The notes below the pieces were generated by a model that did no database searches, was not told where the DNA came from, and was given only the letters and a program-made list of their open reading frames with translations. The position numbers and the translations under genes were made by a program. From Agreia sp. VKM Ac-1783 (GTDB lineage Bacteria > Actinomycetota > Actinomycetes > Actinomycetales > Microbacteriaceae): a stretch of 64,000 bases of DNA. Within the stretch, counting starts at the first letter, position 1. The number at the start of each line of letters is the position of its first letter. The stretch spans positions 620,001-684,000 of the forward strand of contig NZ_FXWI01000002.1 of NCBI RefSeq assembly GCF_900177765.1, given 5' to 3'. Shown here in pieces: positions 1 to 7,504 of this stretch.

Positions 1-382
1 TGCCGACTCCGAGCTGGTCGATGAAGCTGTAGGGCCGCAGATCGGCCGTCGGCCGCACACTCTCGTCTCGCTCGCTCACCGACGAGATCAGCCTCAATTC
101 CGATGCGCCCTGGAGACCAAGAGTCGGCAGGGCCTCGGCGAGCAGTGCGGGCGGCACTGGCAGGCCGAGCACGAACAGTTCCGCGAGCGTGGCTGTCGGC
201 GTCGACCGCCCGAGCGTGCGCCTCAGCTGGGTCAATGCCCTGAGTGCCGGAACGCGCTGATTGCGATGCAACGCGGCGTCGGCATCCTGGCCCCAGAGCC
301 CGGAAAGAGCGGAGACGGTGAATCCCGCCGCGGTGAGGTCTGAGCGGAGGGCGGCGATGAGGTCGCGCTGAGGATGGGTCAC
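1..382 (-). CDS. N-terminal part of a class I SAM-dependent methyltransferase (DUF7059-type), truncated by window edge
   Basis: An open minus-strand frame of 127 codons runs from a GTG at 382 off the left edge of the window. The translation begins VTHPQRDLIAALRSDL and contains RPTADLRPYSFIDQLG. That pattern (all-helical N-terminal region ending in LRPY.F.D.LG) is what I associate with the DUF7059 domain preceding the Rossmann methyltransferase domain in actinobacterial methyltransferases. The catalytic SAM-binding part lies outside the window, so the family call rests only on the N-terminal region. The gene is divergent from the phosphoesterase at 422, with 39 bp between their starts. The substrate is unknown. 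Confidence 0.6.
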   Translation of the reverse strand, partial: MTHPQRDLIAALRSDLTAAGFTVSALSGLWGQDADAALHRNQRVPALRALTQLRRTLGRSTPTATLAELFVLGLPVPPALLAEALPTLGLQGASELRLISSVSERDESVRPTADLRPYSFIDQLGVG

Positions 383-421
383 CCCCTTATTCAATCCCAC
401 CCGCGCTGTCAGACTGAACGA

Positions 422-934
422 GTGAGCACCCGAATCGTCATGACCGCCGACACCCATCTACCGAAACGGGCGAAGGCTCTGCCGCCCGAGCTGTGGACGG
501 CGATCGACACGGCAGATGTCGTTCTGCACGCGGGCGACTGGGTCGATGAGGCCACGCTCGACGAGCTCGAGGCTCGATCCGCTCGCCTGGTGGGGGTGTA
601 CGGCAACAACGACGGGCCGGAACTTCGATCTCGGCTGCCCGAGGTTGCGCGACGAGAGATCGAAGGAGTGCGATTCGCGATGATTCACGAGACCGGAGCG
701 GCGACCGGGCGAAACGAGCGCATGGCGCAGACGTTCGACGACGCAGACGTCCTCGTCTTCGGTCACAGCCACATTCCGTGGGACTCGACGGCAGCCAGCG
801 GCCTGCGTCTGTTGAACCCGGGTTCGCCCACCGACCGCCGCCGCCAGCCAAACTGCACCTTTCTCACCGCGGTCGCCGATGCCGGCGAGCTGCGTGAGGT
901 CCACTTGCATTCCATCGAACGGTGGAACCCGTGA
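422..934 (+). CDS. Metallophosphoesterase, YfcE/MJ0936 family
   Basis: 170-residue calcineurin-like phosphoesterase, expected to hydrolyse phosphodiester bonds with two metal ions. The family motifs appear in order: D10-x-H12 (TADTH), GD at 38-39, GNND at 61-64, H89, and GHSH at 114-117 followed by NPGSP. The frame is open further upstream to an ATG at 374, but the GTG at 422 gives the usual family N-terminus (a beta strand leading straight into DxH) and avoids overlapping the divergent methyltransferase start. The stop overlaps the next gene's GTG in a GTGA arrangement, suggesting translational coupling. The physiological substrate cannot be deduced. Confidence 0.85.
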   Translation: MSTRIVMTADTHLPKRAKALPPELWTAIDTADVVLHAGDWVDEATLDELEARSARLVGVYGNNDGPELRSRLPEVARREIEGVRFAMIHETGAATGRNERMAQTFDDADVLVFGHSHIPWDSTAASGLRLLNPGSPTDRRRQPNCTFLTAVADAGELREVHLHSIERWNP

Positions 935-1797
935 CCGGTTCACCCGTCCTGTTCATCGTCGACGCATCAGGCCCGCGACGCGTCGATCCCCGCGGGCCGC
1001 ACCTGGCCGTGACCGACTGGGGAGTCACACGCGGCGACGGCATCTTCGAGAGCATCAGCGTGATCGCCGGCCGGATGCCCGCACTCGAGGCCCGCTTCGC
1101 CCGGCTCGAGGCCTCGGCGAGAGCGCTTGATCTTGCGCCGCCAGACCGCCTGATCTGGACGGATGCCCTGAGGATGGCGATCGACGCGCACGAGCCGGTC
1201 GACCGCCTCGCCGTCACTATCGTGATGACGCGGGGAGTCGAGGGCGGAGACGGCTCCCCCACAGCCTGGCTCCTCGCCCGTGCCGCTCGCGACTTCACTC
1301 GCATCAGACGCAGCGGCGTCTCGGTCGTCACACTCGATCGCGGGTACGCGAGCGACGCCGCGGAAGGCGCGCCATGGCTTCTCCTGGGAGCCAAGCACCT
1401 GTCGTACGCGACCAACGCGGCCGCGCTGCGCGAGGCATCCAGACGAGGCGCCGACGACGTGATCTTCACGTCGACCGATGGATTCGCGCTCGAAGGTCCG
1501 ACGTCGAGCCTGATCGTGCGGCGAAGCGAGCTCATCGAGAGCCCCGCGATCGACGCGGGAATCCTCGCCGGAACGACCCAGGCCACTGCGTTCGCCTTCT
1601 TCGAATCCAGAGGCTTCCGAACGAGATTCGCTGCCATCGAGGCAGCCGACCTCGTCGAGTGCGATGCGATCTGGCTCGTGTCGAGCGTGCGCCAGGCTGT
1701 TGCGGTGCACACGCTCGACGGCCGCGGCATGCCTGTAGACGACGCCTTGACCGCCGACCTCAATCGGTGGCTGGGCGACGAGGCTCGGCTCGAGTGA
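931..1797 (+). CDS. pabC: Class IV PLP enzyme, aminodeoxychorismate lyase-like
   Basis: 288 residues of the fold-type IV PLP family (branched-chain aminotransferase / 4-amino-4-deoxychorismate lyase). The Schiff-base lysine is K155 in GAKHLSYATN. The downstream segment DGFALEGPTSSL matches the cofactor phosphate-binding region. An N-terminal WGVTRGDGIFESI is typical of lyases of the folate (p-aminobenzoate) pathway. A GTG at 922 is in frame, but the GTG at 931 gives a 4-bp GTGA overlap with the phosphoesterase stop and is preferred. D-amino-acid aminotransferase remains an alternative because no pabA/pabB gene is adjacent. Confidence 0.7.
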   Translation: MTGSPVLFIVDASGPRRVDPRGPHLAVTDWGVTRGDGIFESISVIAGRMPALEARFARLEASARALDLAPPDRLIWTDALRMAIDAHEPVDRLAVTIVMTRGVEGGDGSPTAWLLARAARDFTRIRRSGVSVVTLDRGYASDAAEGAPWLLLGAKHLSYATNAAALREASRRGADDVIFTSTDGFALEGPTSSLIVRRSELIESPAIDAGILAGTTQATAFAFFESRGFRTRFAAIEAADLVECDAIWLVSSVRQAVAVHTLDGRGMPVDDALTADLNRWLGDEARLE

Positions 1798-3297
1798 TCA
1801 GTTCTTGCCGGGCGCGACGATGGGGATGCTGGCCGTCGTGTAGATCGTCTCGCGTCGGGGAAGGAAGAGCGCGAGGATCGCGCCCGCGAGGGCCACTGCG
1901 GCCGCGAGGCCGAACGACCACTGGAATGCCTCGGCGGTGGGGATGGCGCGCTCACCCACGATGTCGACGTGCGATGAGAGGATCACCCCGATGACGGCGG
2001 CAGCGATCGTCGACCCGAGGGTGCGCATCACCGAGTTGAAGCCGTTGGCCGCGGCCGTCTCCGACGCCGGCACAGCGTGCATGATCAGTGTGGGCATCGC
2101 GGCATAGGCGAACCCCACGCCGAAGCCCACCGCGGTGGCGACGAGCACCGCGTGCCAGACCTCCGTCATCAGGCCGACGGCGAGCACGTAGCCCACCGCG
2201 ATGATGAAGGCGCCGAGAACGAGGGAGGTGCGCGGACCCCTGCTTGCCGACAGACGTGCGGCGACCGGCGAGAGGAAGAACATCACGATTCCGCTGGGCA
2301 TCAGGCAGAGGCTTGCGATGAAGAGCGACTGGCCGAGGCCGACGCCCGTGTCGGTGGGTGACTCGAGGAGTTGAGGCAGAACGGCGACGCTGGCGAAGTA
2401 GGCGAACCCGACGGTGATCGATGCCAGGTTCGTCAGAAGCACCGGCCTGCGCGCGGCGATCCGCAGGTCGATCAGCGGGTTGGATGCGCGGAGCTCGTAG
2501 ACGCCCCAGACGATGAGCACGACGGCTCCCCCGGCGAACAGGCCGATGGTTGCCGGCGTTGCCCAGCCCCACTCGTTTCCTTTCGAGACCGCGAGCAGAA
2601 TCGCCACGAGTCCGATTCCGAACCCGACCGCGCCGATGAAATCGAACGAACCACCCGTGCGGAGAGTGGAGACGGGGATGATCCACAGCACGAGGACGAA
2701 AGCGATGGCAGACAGCGCGGTGGCCATCCAGAACAGCACGTGCCAGTCGAAGGTGTCGGCGACGAACGCGGCCACCGGCAAGCCGAGAGCGCCGCCGATA
2801 CCCAGGGTAGAACTGACGAGAGCAACGGCTGCACCGAGCCGCTTGGGGTGCAGGACATCGCGCAGAATGCTGATGCCGAGTGCGATCACGCCGAGCCCTG
2901 CGCCTTGCAACGCTCGCCCGGCGATGAGCACGGTCACGTCTTGGGCGAGCGCACAGACCACGGAACCGACGATCGTGATCGCCAGAAGCAGGAGCGTGAT
3001 GCGGCGCTTGCCGAACATGTCGCCCAGACGACCGGAGATCGGAGTGGTGATGGCCGCTGCCAGCAGCGTGGCCGTGAGCACCCACGTGGCGTTCGAGCTG
3101 GACGTGTCGAGCAGGGTGGGTAGCTCAGGAGTGATGGGAGTGACCAGCGTCTGCATCACCGCGGCCGTGAGGCCCGTGAGCGCCAACGTGAAGACGATCG
3201 CCCGTTCGCTCGGCGTGCGGGCGAGCCGTGCGCGCTGGCGTCGTTCTCGTTCGCTGTAATTGTCGGGGGGTTCGGGAGTATTCGTCGAGGGGGCCAT
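1798..3297 (-). CDS. MFS transporter, DHA2 (EmrB/QacA-like) drug:H+ antiporter family
   Basis: 499-residue multi-spanning membrane protein. After a 30-residue charged cytoplasmic N-terminus come alternating hydrophobic helices with the MFS loop motif GRLGDMFGKRR between helices 2 and 3. An ALQGAGLGVIALGISILRD-type helix follows, close to the antiporter motif C region. The length and helix number suit the 14-helix DHA2 group that exports cationic or amphipathic compounds by proton antiport. The ATG at 3297 (MAPSTNTPEP) is preferred over a TTG at 3339 because AAAGG lies about 12 nt upstream and little hydrophilic sequence is lost. The gene converges on pabC with no gap between the stop codons. 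The substrate is unknown. Confidence 0.85.
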   Translation of the reverse strand: MAPSTNTPEPPDNYSERERRQRARLARTPSERAIVFTLALTGLTAAVMQTLVTPITPELPTLLDTSSSNATWVLTATLLAAAITTPISGRLGDMFGKRRITLLLLAITIVGSVVCALAQDVTVLIAGRALQGAGLGVIALGISILRDVLHPKRLGAAVALVSSTLGIGGALGLPVAAFVADTFDWHVLFWMATALSAIAFVLVLWIIPVSTLRTGGSFDFIGAVGFGIGLVAILLAVSKGNEWGWATPATIGLFAGGAVVLIVWGVYELRASNPLIDLRIAARRPVLLTNLASITVGFAYFASVAVLPQLLESPTDTGVGLGQSLFIASLCLMPSGIVMFFLSPVAARLSASRGPRTSLVLGAFIIAVGYVLAVGLMTEVWHAVLVATAVGFGVGFAYAAMPTLIMHAVPASETAAANGFNSVMRTLGSTIAAAVIGVILSSHVDIVGERAIPTAEAFQWSFGLAAAVALAGAILALFLPRRETIYTTASIPIVAPGKN

Positions 3298-3390
3298 AGG
3301 CCGGGTGGTGCCTTTCGAGAGGAGGTTGCGCGTGTGCAACCATTCCGACGGGAATTCTATGCCCGGCCCGCTCGACGAATATTTTGGGGA

Positions 3391-4368
3391 TCAGAGTGCG
3401 CGGAGCTTTTCCAACAGCGGCTCGGCGATCTCATCGAGGAATCGCTGCTGCAGCTCGTCGCCGATCTGCACGATCGCGACGTCGGTGAATCCTGCATCGA
3501 GGTACGGGCGCACACTCTCGGCGAGCTCATCCAGATCGGGACCGCAGGCGATCTGCTCGGCCACGTCTTCGGGCCGCACGAACTGGGTCGCACCCTCGAA
3601 ACCCGCCGGGGTGGGCAGGTCTGAGTTGACGGCCCAGCCACCGGCGAACCAGCGGAACTGCTCGTGAGCCCGGGCGATCGCATCCTCTTTGTCGGGAGCC
3701 CAGCTGATGGGGATCTGGCCGATCGAGCGCGAGGGCGCGCTGTCCGCGCGAGCGGCGGCCCATCCCGAGATGAGGTCGGCAGACGGCTCCGTGGTGATGA
3801 GGTGATCGCCGAGGGGGGCGAACCTCTGGATCGACTTCTCGCCCGACACGGCCAGCCCGATGGGAACCCCGCCCTCTGGCACATCCCAGATGCGGGCCGA
3901 GTCGACGCGGAAGTACTCTCCCTCCCACGTGACGAGATCGCCCGAGTGCAGCTGACGGATGATCGTCACGGCCTCCTCGAGCATGTCCTGGCGCGGTGCA
4001 ACCGACGGCCACCCCTCCCCGACGACGTGCTCATTCAGGTTCTCGCCCGATCCGAGTCCCAGAATGAACCGACCGTCGCTCAGCAGCTGCATGGTGGCCG
4101 CCTTCTGCGCGATCACAGCGGGGTGGTACCGCATCGTCGGGCAGGTGACGTAGGTGGCGAGTTCAACTCGATCGGTGGCCTGGGCGACGGCGCCGAGCAC
4201 CGACCAGGCATAGGGTGCGTGCCCCTGCTCGGTCAGCCACGGCGAGTAGTGATCGCTCGAGACCTCGAAGTCGAATCCTGCGCGCTCGGCGTCGACGGCG
4301 TAGCCGACGAGCTGCTTGGGACCGCTCTGTTCTGTCATGAGGGTGTATCCGAACCGGGTCATAGACAT
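3391..4368 (-). CDS. LLM-class F420-dependent oxidoreductase (G6PDH-related subgroup)
   Basis: 325-residue luciferase-like monooxygenase fold (TIM barrel). The N-terminus (RFGYTLMTEQSGPKQLVG), SSDHYSPW at about 38-45, TCPTMRYHPAVIAQKAAT and LGLGSGENLNEHV are hallmarks of the coenzyme F420-dependent glucose-6-phosphate dehydrogenase-related subgroup. The TCP.MRYHP segment belongs to the F420 phosphate/deazaflavin pocket in characterised members. It presumably transfers hydride between F420 and an alcohol or other organic substrate in the cytoplasm. The ATG at 4368 has a GAGAAAGG ribosome-binding site. Whether the true substrate is a sugar phosphate cannot be told. Confidence 0.85.
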   Translation of the reverse strand: MSMTRFGYTLMTEQSGPKQLVGYAVDAERAGFDFEVSSDHYSPWLTEQGHAPYAWSVLGAVAQATDRVELATYVTCPTMRYHPAVIAQKAATMQLLSDGRFILGLGSGENLNEHVVGEGWPSVAPRQDMLEEAVTIIRQLHSGDLVTWEGEYFRVDSARIWDVPEGGVPIGLAVSGEKSIQRFAPLGDHLITTEPSADLISGWAAARADSAPSRSIGQIPISWAPDKEDAIARAHEQFRWFAGGWAVNSDLPTPAGFEGATQFVRPEDVAEQIACGPDLDELAESVRPYLDAGFTDVAIVQIGDELQQRFLDEIAEPLLEKLRAL

Positions 4369-4520
4369 GCCTTTCTCGTGTGCGTTCTCTTCACGCTACG
4401 AGTTGATCGAGCGGGGCTGTCGGGGGTTGTCCTCAGACGAACCGTGTGCAGGCCAAACGGCAGTGTTGAACTCGACGCTGCCGCCCAGCGAGCCTCTCGG
4501 TCGCGCCCGTGGTGAGTTGC

Positions 4521-4526
4521 TAGCGT
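4521..4526 (+). promoter_or_regulatory. -10 element of a probable leaderless promoter for the DUF3097 gene
   Basis: TAGCGT matches the actinobacterial TANNNT -10 consensus and lies 7 nt before the ATG at 4534. That spacing puts the transcription start at or one base before the start codon. No Shine-Dalgarno sequence is present. No good -35 hexamer is visible. Confidence 0.5.
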
Positions 4527-4533
4527 CGAGCAG

Positions 4534-5373
4534 ATGAACACCGACGACCGCTACGGCTCCGATGTATTGGCCGACTTCTCGAGACGCCCGGCCAAGGTCG
4601 ACCTCCCGGTCGTCGAGGCCGTGACCGATCTCGTTCTCGAAGACGTCGCCAGTGACTTCTGCGGCTCCGTCGTGCGGGTTGAAGGCCGGATGGTCGAGTT
4701 GGAGGACCGCAAGGGCCGCCGCCGCATGTTCCCTCTGGGACCGGGCTTCCTGCTCGAAGGCACCCCGGTGGCCGTTCGTGCCCCCCGCACGAAGCAGACC
4801 GGTCTTGGCCGCACGGCATCGGGATCGATCGCCGGCCCGCAAGAACGGGCCAGAGTCGCTCGTGCCAGCCGCATCTTCGTCGAGGGCCGACACGATGCCG
4901 AACTCGTCGAGAAGGTCTGGGGTTCCGACCTGCGCGCCGAGGGCGTCGTGGTCGAGTATCTCGAGGGCGTCGACCATCTCGAGGAGGTTCTCGCCGAGTT
5001 CCGGCCCGGGCCTGGACGGCGGGTCGGGGTTCTCGTCGATCACCTCGTTCCGAACTCGAAAGAGAGCCGAATCGCCGAGAAGGTCGCCCGCGGCCCCCAT
5101 GGCGCCAACGTGATCGTCGTGGGCCACCCCTACGTCGACGTCTGGCAGTCGGTGAAACCCGCCAGACTCGGCCTCACCGAGTGGCCCGTGATCCCTCGAT
5201 CTATCGAGTGGAAGCACGGCATCTGCGAGGCCTTCGGATGGCCACACGCGGAGCAGGCCGATATCGCCCGAGCCTGGCAGCGCATCCTGTCGCGGGTCTC
5301 TACCTACACCGATCTCGAGCCACAGCTACTGGGCCGGGTCGAGCAGCTCATCGACTTCGTCACAGCCGAATAG
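4534..5373 (+). CDS. DUF3097 family protein
   Basis: 279 residues. The sequence reads through an N-terminal YGSDVL region, a small beta-rich segment (residues 40-90), ASRIFVEGRHDAELVEKVWG at about 110-129, a VGVLVDHLVPNSKESRIA segment and the C-terminal IEWKHGICEAFGW. This is the pattern I know as DUF3097, a conserved actinobacterial protein. The FVEGRHDAELVEK and VLVDHL segments resemble the acidic strands of a Toprim-like fold (E followed by DxD-type), so a nucleic-acid-related role is possible but is inference. The gene is divergent from the LLM oxidoreductase and appears to be leaderless. Confidence 0.75.
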   Translation: MNTDDRYGSDVLADFSRRPAKVDLPVVEAVTDLVLEDVASDFCGSVVRVEGRMVELEDRKGRRRMFPLGPGFLLEGTPVAVRAPRTKQTGLGRTASGSIAGPQERARVARASRIFVEGRHDAELVEKVWGSDLRAEGVVVEYLEGVDHLEEVLAEFRPGPGRRVGVLVDHLVPNSKESRIAEKVARGPHGANVIVVGHPYVDVWQSVKPARLGLTEWPVIPRSIEWKHGICEAFGWPHAEQADIARAWQRILSRVSTYTDLEPQLLGRVEQLIDFVTAE

Positions 5374-5381
5374 GGCGCAGC

Positions 5382-5885
5382 TCACCACCCCAGGGTTCCC
5401 GGCGCGCCCTTGAACGGGCCGACGACGCGCGAGGTGATCCATCCACCGTAGAAATCGCCCTCCTGCGGCGTTACCGCCTCGCCGTCGACCGTGCAGACAT
5501 CCATCGCCGACGGATAGACGGCGATCCTGTCTCGAAGCTCCTCGAATCCCCTCGTCGGCGTGGGGTAGAACCATCCCGCGCCCTGCGCAACGACGCTGCC
5601 ACCTCGGAGAGTGACGTACTTGGCCGACCCCTTGAACTCGCAGAACGAGCTCCCGACCGAAGGAGTGATCACTCCGTCGGCGAACGCGGAACGCGGCAGA
5701 TAGTAGACCGGCGGGTGGCTCGTCTCGAGAACGCGGCACGCATTCACAGTGTCGGCGATGACGACACCGCCGAGGGTGATCTGGATGCGTTCGGTCGACA
5801 TCTCGAGGCGAGGAGGGCGTGGGTAGTCCCACACCGACTCCTGGCCGTCGGCGGGAATCTGGGCATGCGTCGGTCGAGTATCCAT
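5382..5885 (-). CDS. DUF427 domain-containing protein
   Basis: 167-residue single-domain protein. The core (ITLGGVVIADTVNACRVLE, SHPPVYYLP, CEFKGSAKYVTL, then a C-terminal YGGWITSRVVGPFKG) fits the DUF427 beta-barrel family (PF04248), whose function has not been established. The residue order YYLPRSAF...FCEFKG...WFYPTP is well conserved in the family as I remember it. The gene converges with DUF3097 (8 bp between the stops). The start at 5885 is supported by a -10 element 6 nt upstream and the lack of any ribosome-binding site. Confidence 0.8.
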   Translation of the reverse strand: MDTRPTHAQIPADGQESVWDYPRPPRLEMSTERIQITLGGVVIADTVNACRVLETSHPPVYYLPRSAFADGVITPSVGSSFCEFKGSAKYVTLRGGSVVAQGAGWFYPTPTRGFEELRDRIAVYPSAMDVCTVDGEAVTPQEGDFYGGWITSRVVGPFKGAPGTLGW

Positions 5886-5891
5886 GTGTCG

Positions 5892-5897
5892 ACGCTA
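5892..5897 (-). promoter_or_regulatory. -10 element of a leaderless promoter for the DUF427 gene
   Basis: On the minus strand TAGCGT (TANNNT) is followed by exactly 6 nt and then the ATG at 5885, the spacing expected when transcription begins at the A of the start codon. No Shine-Dalgarno sequence exists in the 20 nt upstream. Confidence 0.55.
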
Positions 5898-5917
5898 CGC
5901 CTCTCGGCTTGAAAACG

Positions 5918-5923
5918 TAGGAT
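5918..5923 (+). promoter_or_regulatory. -10 element upstream of the gene at 5956
   Basis: TAGGAT matches TANNNT. It would start transcription near 5930, giving a roughly 26-nt leader that carries the GAAGGA ribosome-binding site of the next gene. This element and the divergent DUF427 promoter lie about 20 bp apart. Confidence 0.4.
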
Positions 5924-5955
5924 GATCACCCCACCGACCGAACGAAGGACTCTCA

Positions 5956-6855
5956 GTGGCGAAGAAGCAGAAGCAGCTCGGCGAGGCACAGCCCGGTCCG
6001 ACGGTCTACGACCCCGATCTGCACCCCCAGTTCACCAAGGGCATCGACGGCCTCCTGAGCGTGCACCGGCCCGTGGTCGTCGCCCATATCCGATCCATTC
6101 GCAAGATGCACCCGAACGCGACGTCCGAGCAGATCATCAAGATTCTCGAGACGCGTTACCTCGCCGCCGTCACGGCAGGCGGGGCCGCTGTCGGCGCGAG
6201 CGCGGTCATCCCCGGCATCGGCGTCGGAATCTCGCTTGCTCTCACCAGCGTCGAGACGGCGGGATTCCTTGAGGCAAGCGCATTGTTCGCTCAGTCCATC
6301 ACCGAGGTCCACGGTATCGCCGTGGACGACCCCGACCGGGCGCGCACCCTCGTGATGTCGATGATGATGGGAACGGCGGGCGCCGACCTCGTGAGGCAAC
6401 TGGCCGGTCAAGTGACGGGTACCGGAGCGCCGAGAAGTCAGTACTGGGGAACGTTGGTGACTCGGAGCCTCCCCCAGTTCGCTATCGGACCGATCGCCGA
6501 CCGCCTGAAGACAACCTTCCTCAAACACTTGGCCGCGCGCGCGGGAGCAGGAGCGGTGGGGCGCCTCGTACCCTTCGGTGTCGGCGCCGTGATCGGCGGA
6601 ACAGGCAATCACATCCTGGGGCGAAAGGTCGTGCACAGCGCCCGCTACGCCTTCGGCCCTCCCCCACCCCTTTTCCCCGCGAGCCTCGAACCCAAGGTGG
6701 TCGTGCCCCGCGACAAGAAGGTGCCTCGACAGAAAGAGCTGACGGGCCAGGATCGACGCCGACCCCGCATGCTCACTCGGTCGCGAAAGAAGTCCGAGGC
6801 AGAGGTCGTGGCGCCGGATGCTCCGGGTTCGGAGTGGCCAGAGGTGCGGATCTGA
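5956..6855 (+). CDS. Conserved hypothetical protein with hydrophobic core and basic tail (possibly EcsC-like)
   Basis: 299 residues, start GTG with GAAGGA 7 nt upstream. Residues 20-65 are amphipathic and polar. Residues 69-98 form a long glycine/alanine-rich hydrophobic stretch (AAVTAGGAAVG...IPGIGVGISLAL), and a second glycine-rich hydrophobic stretch lies at about 203-225. The last 60 residues are strongly basic and proline-rich, ending in a disordered tail. The Gly-Ala-rich helix followed by an IPG turn resembles proteins of the EcsC-like group, but I cannot assign a family with confidence. No catalytic motif and no signal peptide are visible. Peripheral or integral membrane association is likely from the hydrophobic stretches. 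Confidence 0.65.
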   Translation: MAKKQKQLGEAQPGPTVYDPDLHPQFTKGIDGLLSVHRPVVVAHIRSIRKMHPNATSEQIIKILETRYLAAVTAGGAAVGASAVIPGIGVGISLALTSVETAGFLEASALFAQSITEVHGIAVDDPDRARTLVMSMMMGTAGADLVRQLAGQVTGTGAPRSQYWGTLVTRSLPQFAIGPIADRLKTTFLKHLAARAGAGAVGRLVPFGVGAVIGGTGNHILGRKVVHSARYAFGPPPPLFPASLEPKVVVPRDKKVPRQKELTGQDRRRPRMLTRSRKKSEAEVVAPDAPGSEWPEVRI

Positions 6856-6888
6856 GCCGACGACATCCTATTGTCGCTAGGACGGTCC

Positions 6889-7194
6889 TCAGTCGGCAGC
6901 CTCAGGCGCGTCCACGCCCGCGGGAGTATCGACGAGGTCGTCGAAGTCATGGTGCTTGTCGAGATAGGCCGACACCATCGGGCAACGCGCGACGATGCGC
7001 ATCCCTCGAGCCCGGCAGTCGCTGAGCGCGTACTCGATGAGACGTGTGGCCAGTCCCTGACCTGCGTGCCCCGCGTCTACTTCGGTATGGATGAAGACTC
7101 GACGAGGGCCGGCGTCTCGGTAGAAACAACGTCCGACTCCTTCGCCGTCGACGCTGAGTTCATAGCGGTGACCGGTATACGTGATGGTGATCAT
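6889..7194 (-). CDS. Small GNAT-type N-acetyltransferase (YjdJ-like)
   Basis: 101 residues. The compact protein has the acetyl-CoA-binding pattern HTEVDAGHAGQGLATRLIEYAL (Q/R-x-x-G-x-G/A loop after a beta strand) and the downstream CRARGMRIVARCPMVSAYL, as in the single-domain YjdJ/GNAT-like proteins of about 90-100 residues. The first half (TYTGHRYELSVDGEGVG) supplies the antiparallel strands. The frame is open upstream, but the ATG at 7194 gives the standard family length. The acceptor substrate is unknown; the minimal family often lacks a clear acceptor site. Confidence 0.8.
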   Translation of the reverse strand: MITITYTGHRYELSVDGEGVGRCFYRDAGPRRVFIHTEVDAGHAGQGLATRLIEYALSDCRARGMRIVARCPMVSAYLDKHHDFDDLVDTPAGVDAPEAAD

Positions 7195-7304
7195 GATCTC
7201 TATTCTGCGTCGAATGCGCGACTCGCACACAAACGTGGTGAATTGCTGAGAGTCAACTGCTAGGCTTGACGACGTTACACACTTGTTACACATACGAAAG
7301 CGGG

Positions 7305-7472
7305 GTGAGAGCATTGTTCGCACGATTCACTGAGATCACTCCGGTGAGTACGACGCTTGCAGATACGGGCGTCGCCTTCGTTCCCATGCTCGTCGCGGCC
7401 GCCGTCGTGCTGGTGGTCATCGGTGTAGCGGTGGTTCTCGTGCGCATGCGTCTCGCCCGCGTCGATCGCTGA
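7305..7472 (+). CDS. Mini-protein consisting of a sortase-like LAxTG sorting signal
   Basis: 55 residues from GTG 7305 (AAAGCGGG directly upstream serves as ribosome-binding site). A GTG at 7344 is an alternative. Residues 18-22 are LADTG, followed by a 23-residue hydrophobic helix (24-46) and the basic tail RMRLARVDR. This is the three-part layout of a cell-wall sorting signal of the LAxTG class used by class E sortases in actinobacteria. Only 17 residues precede the motif and there is no separate signal peptide, so this is either a genuine small membrane protein or the remnant of a larger sortase substrate. No sortase gene is in the window. Confidence 0.5.
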   Translation: MRALFARFTEITPVSTTLADTGVAFVPMLVAAAVVLVVIGVAVVLVRMRLARVDR

Positions 7473-7504
7473 CGCGAGGCACGCATCCACGACGCCGACG
7501 GTCG

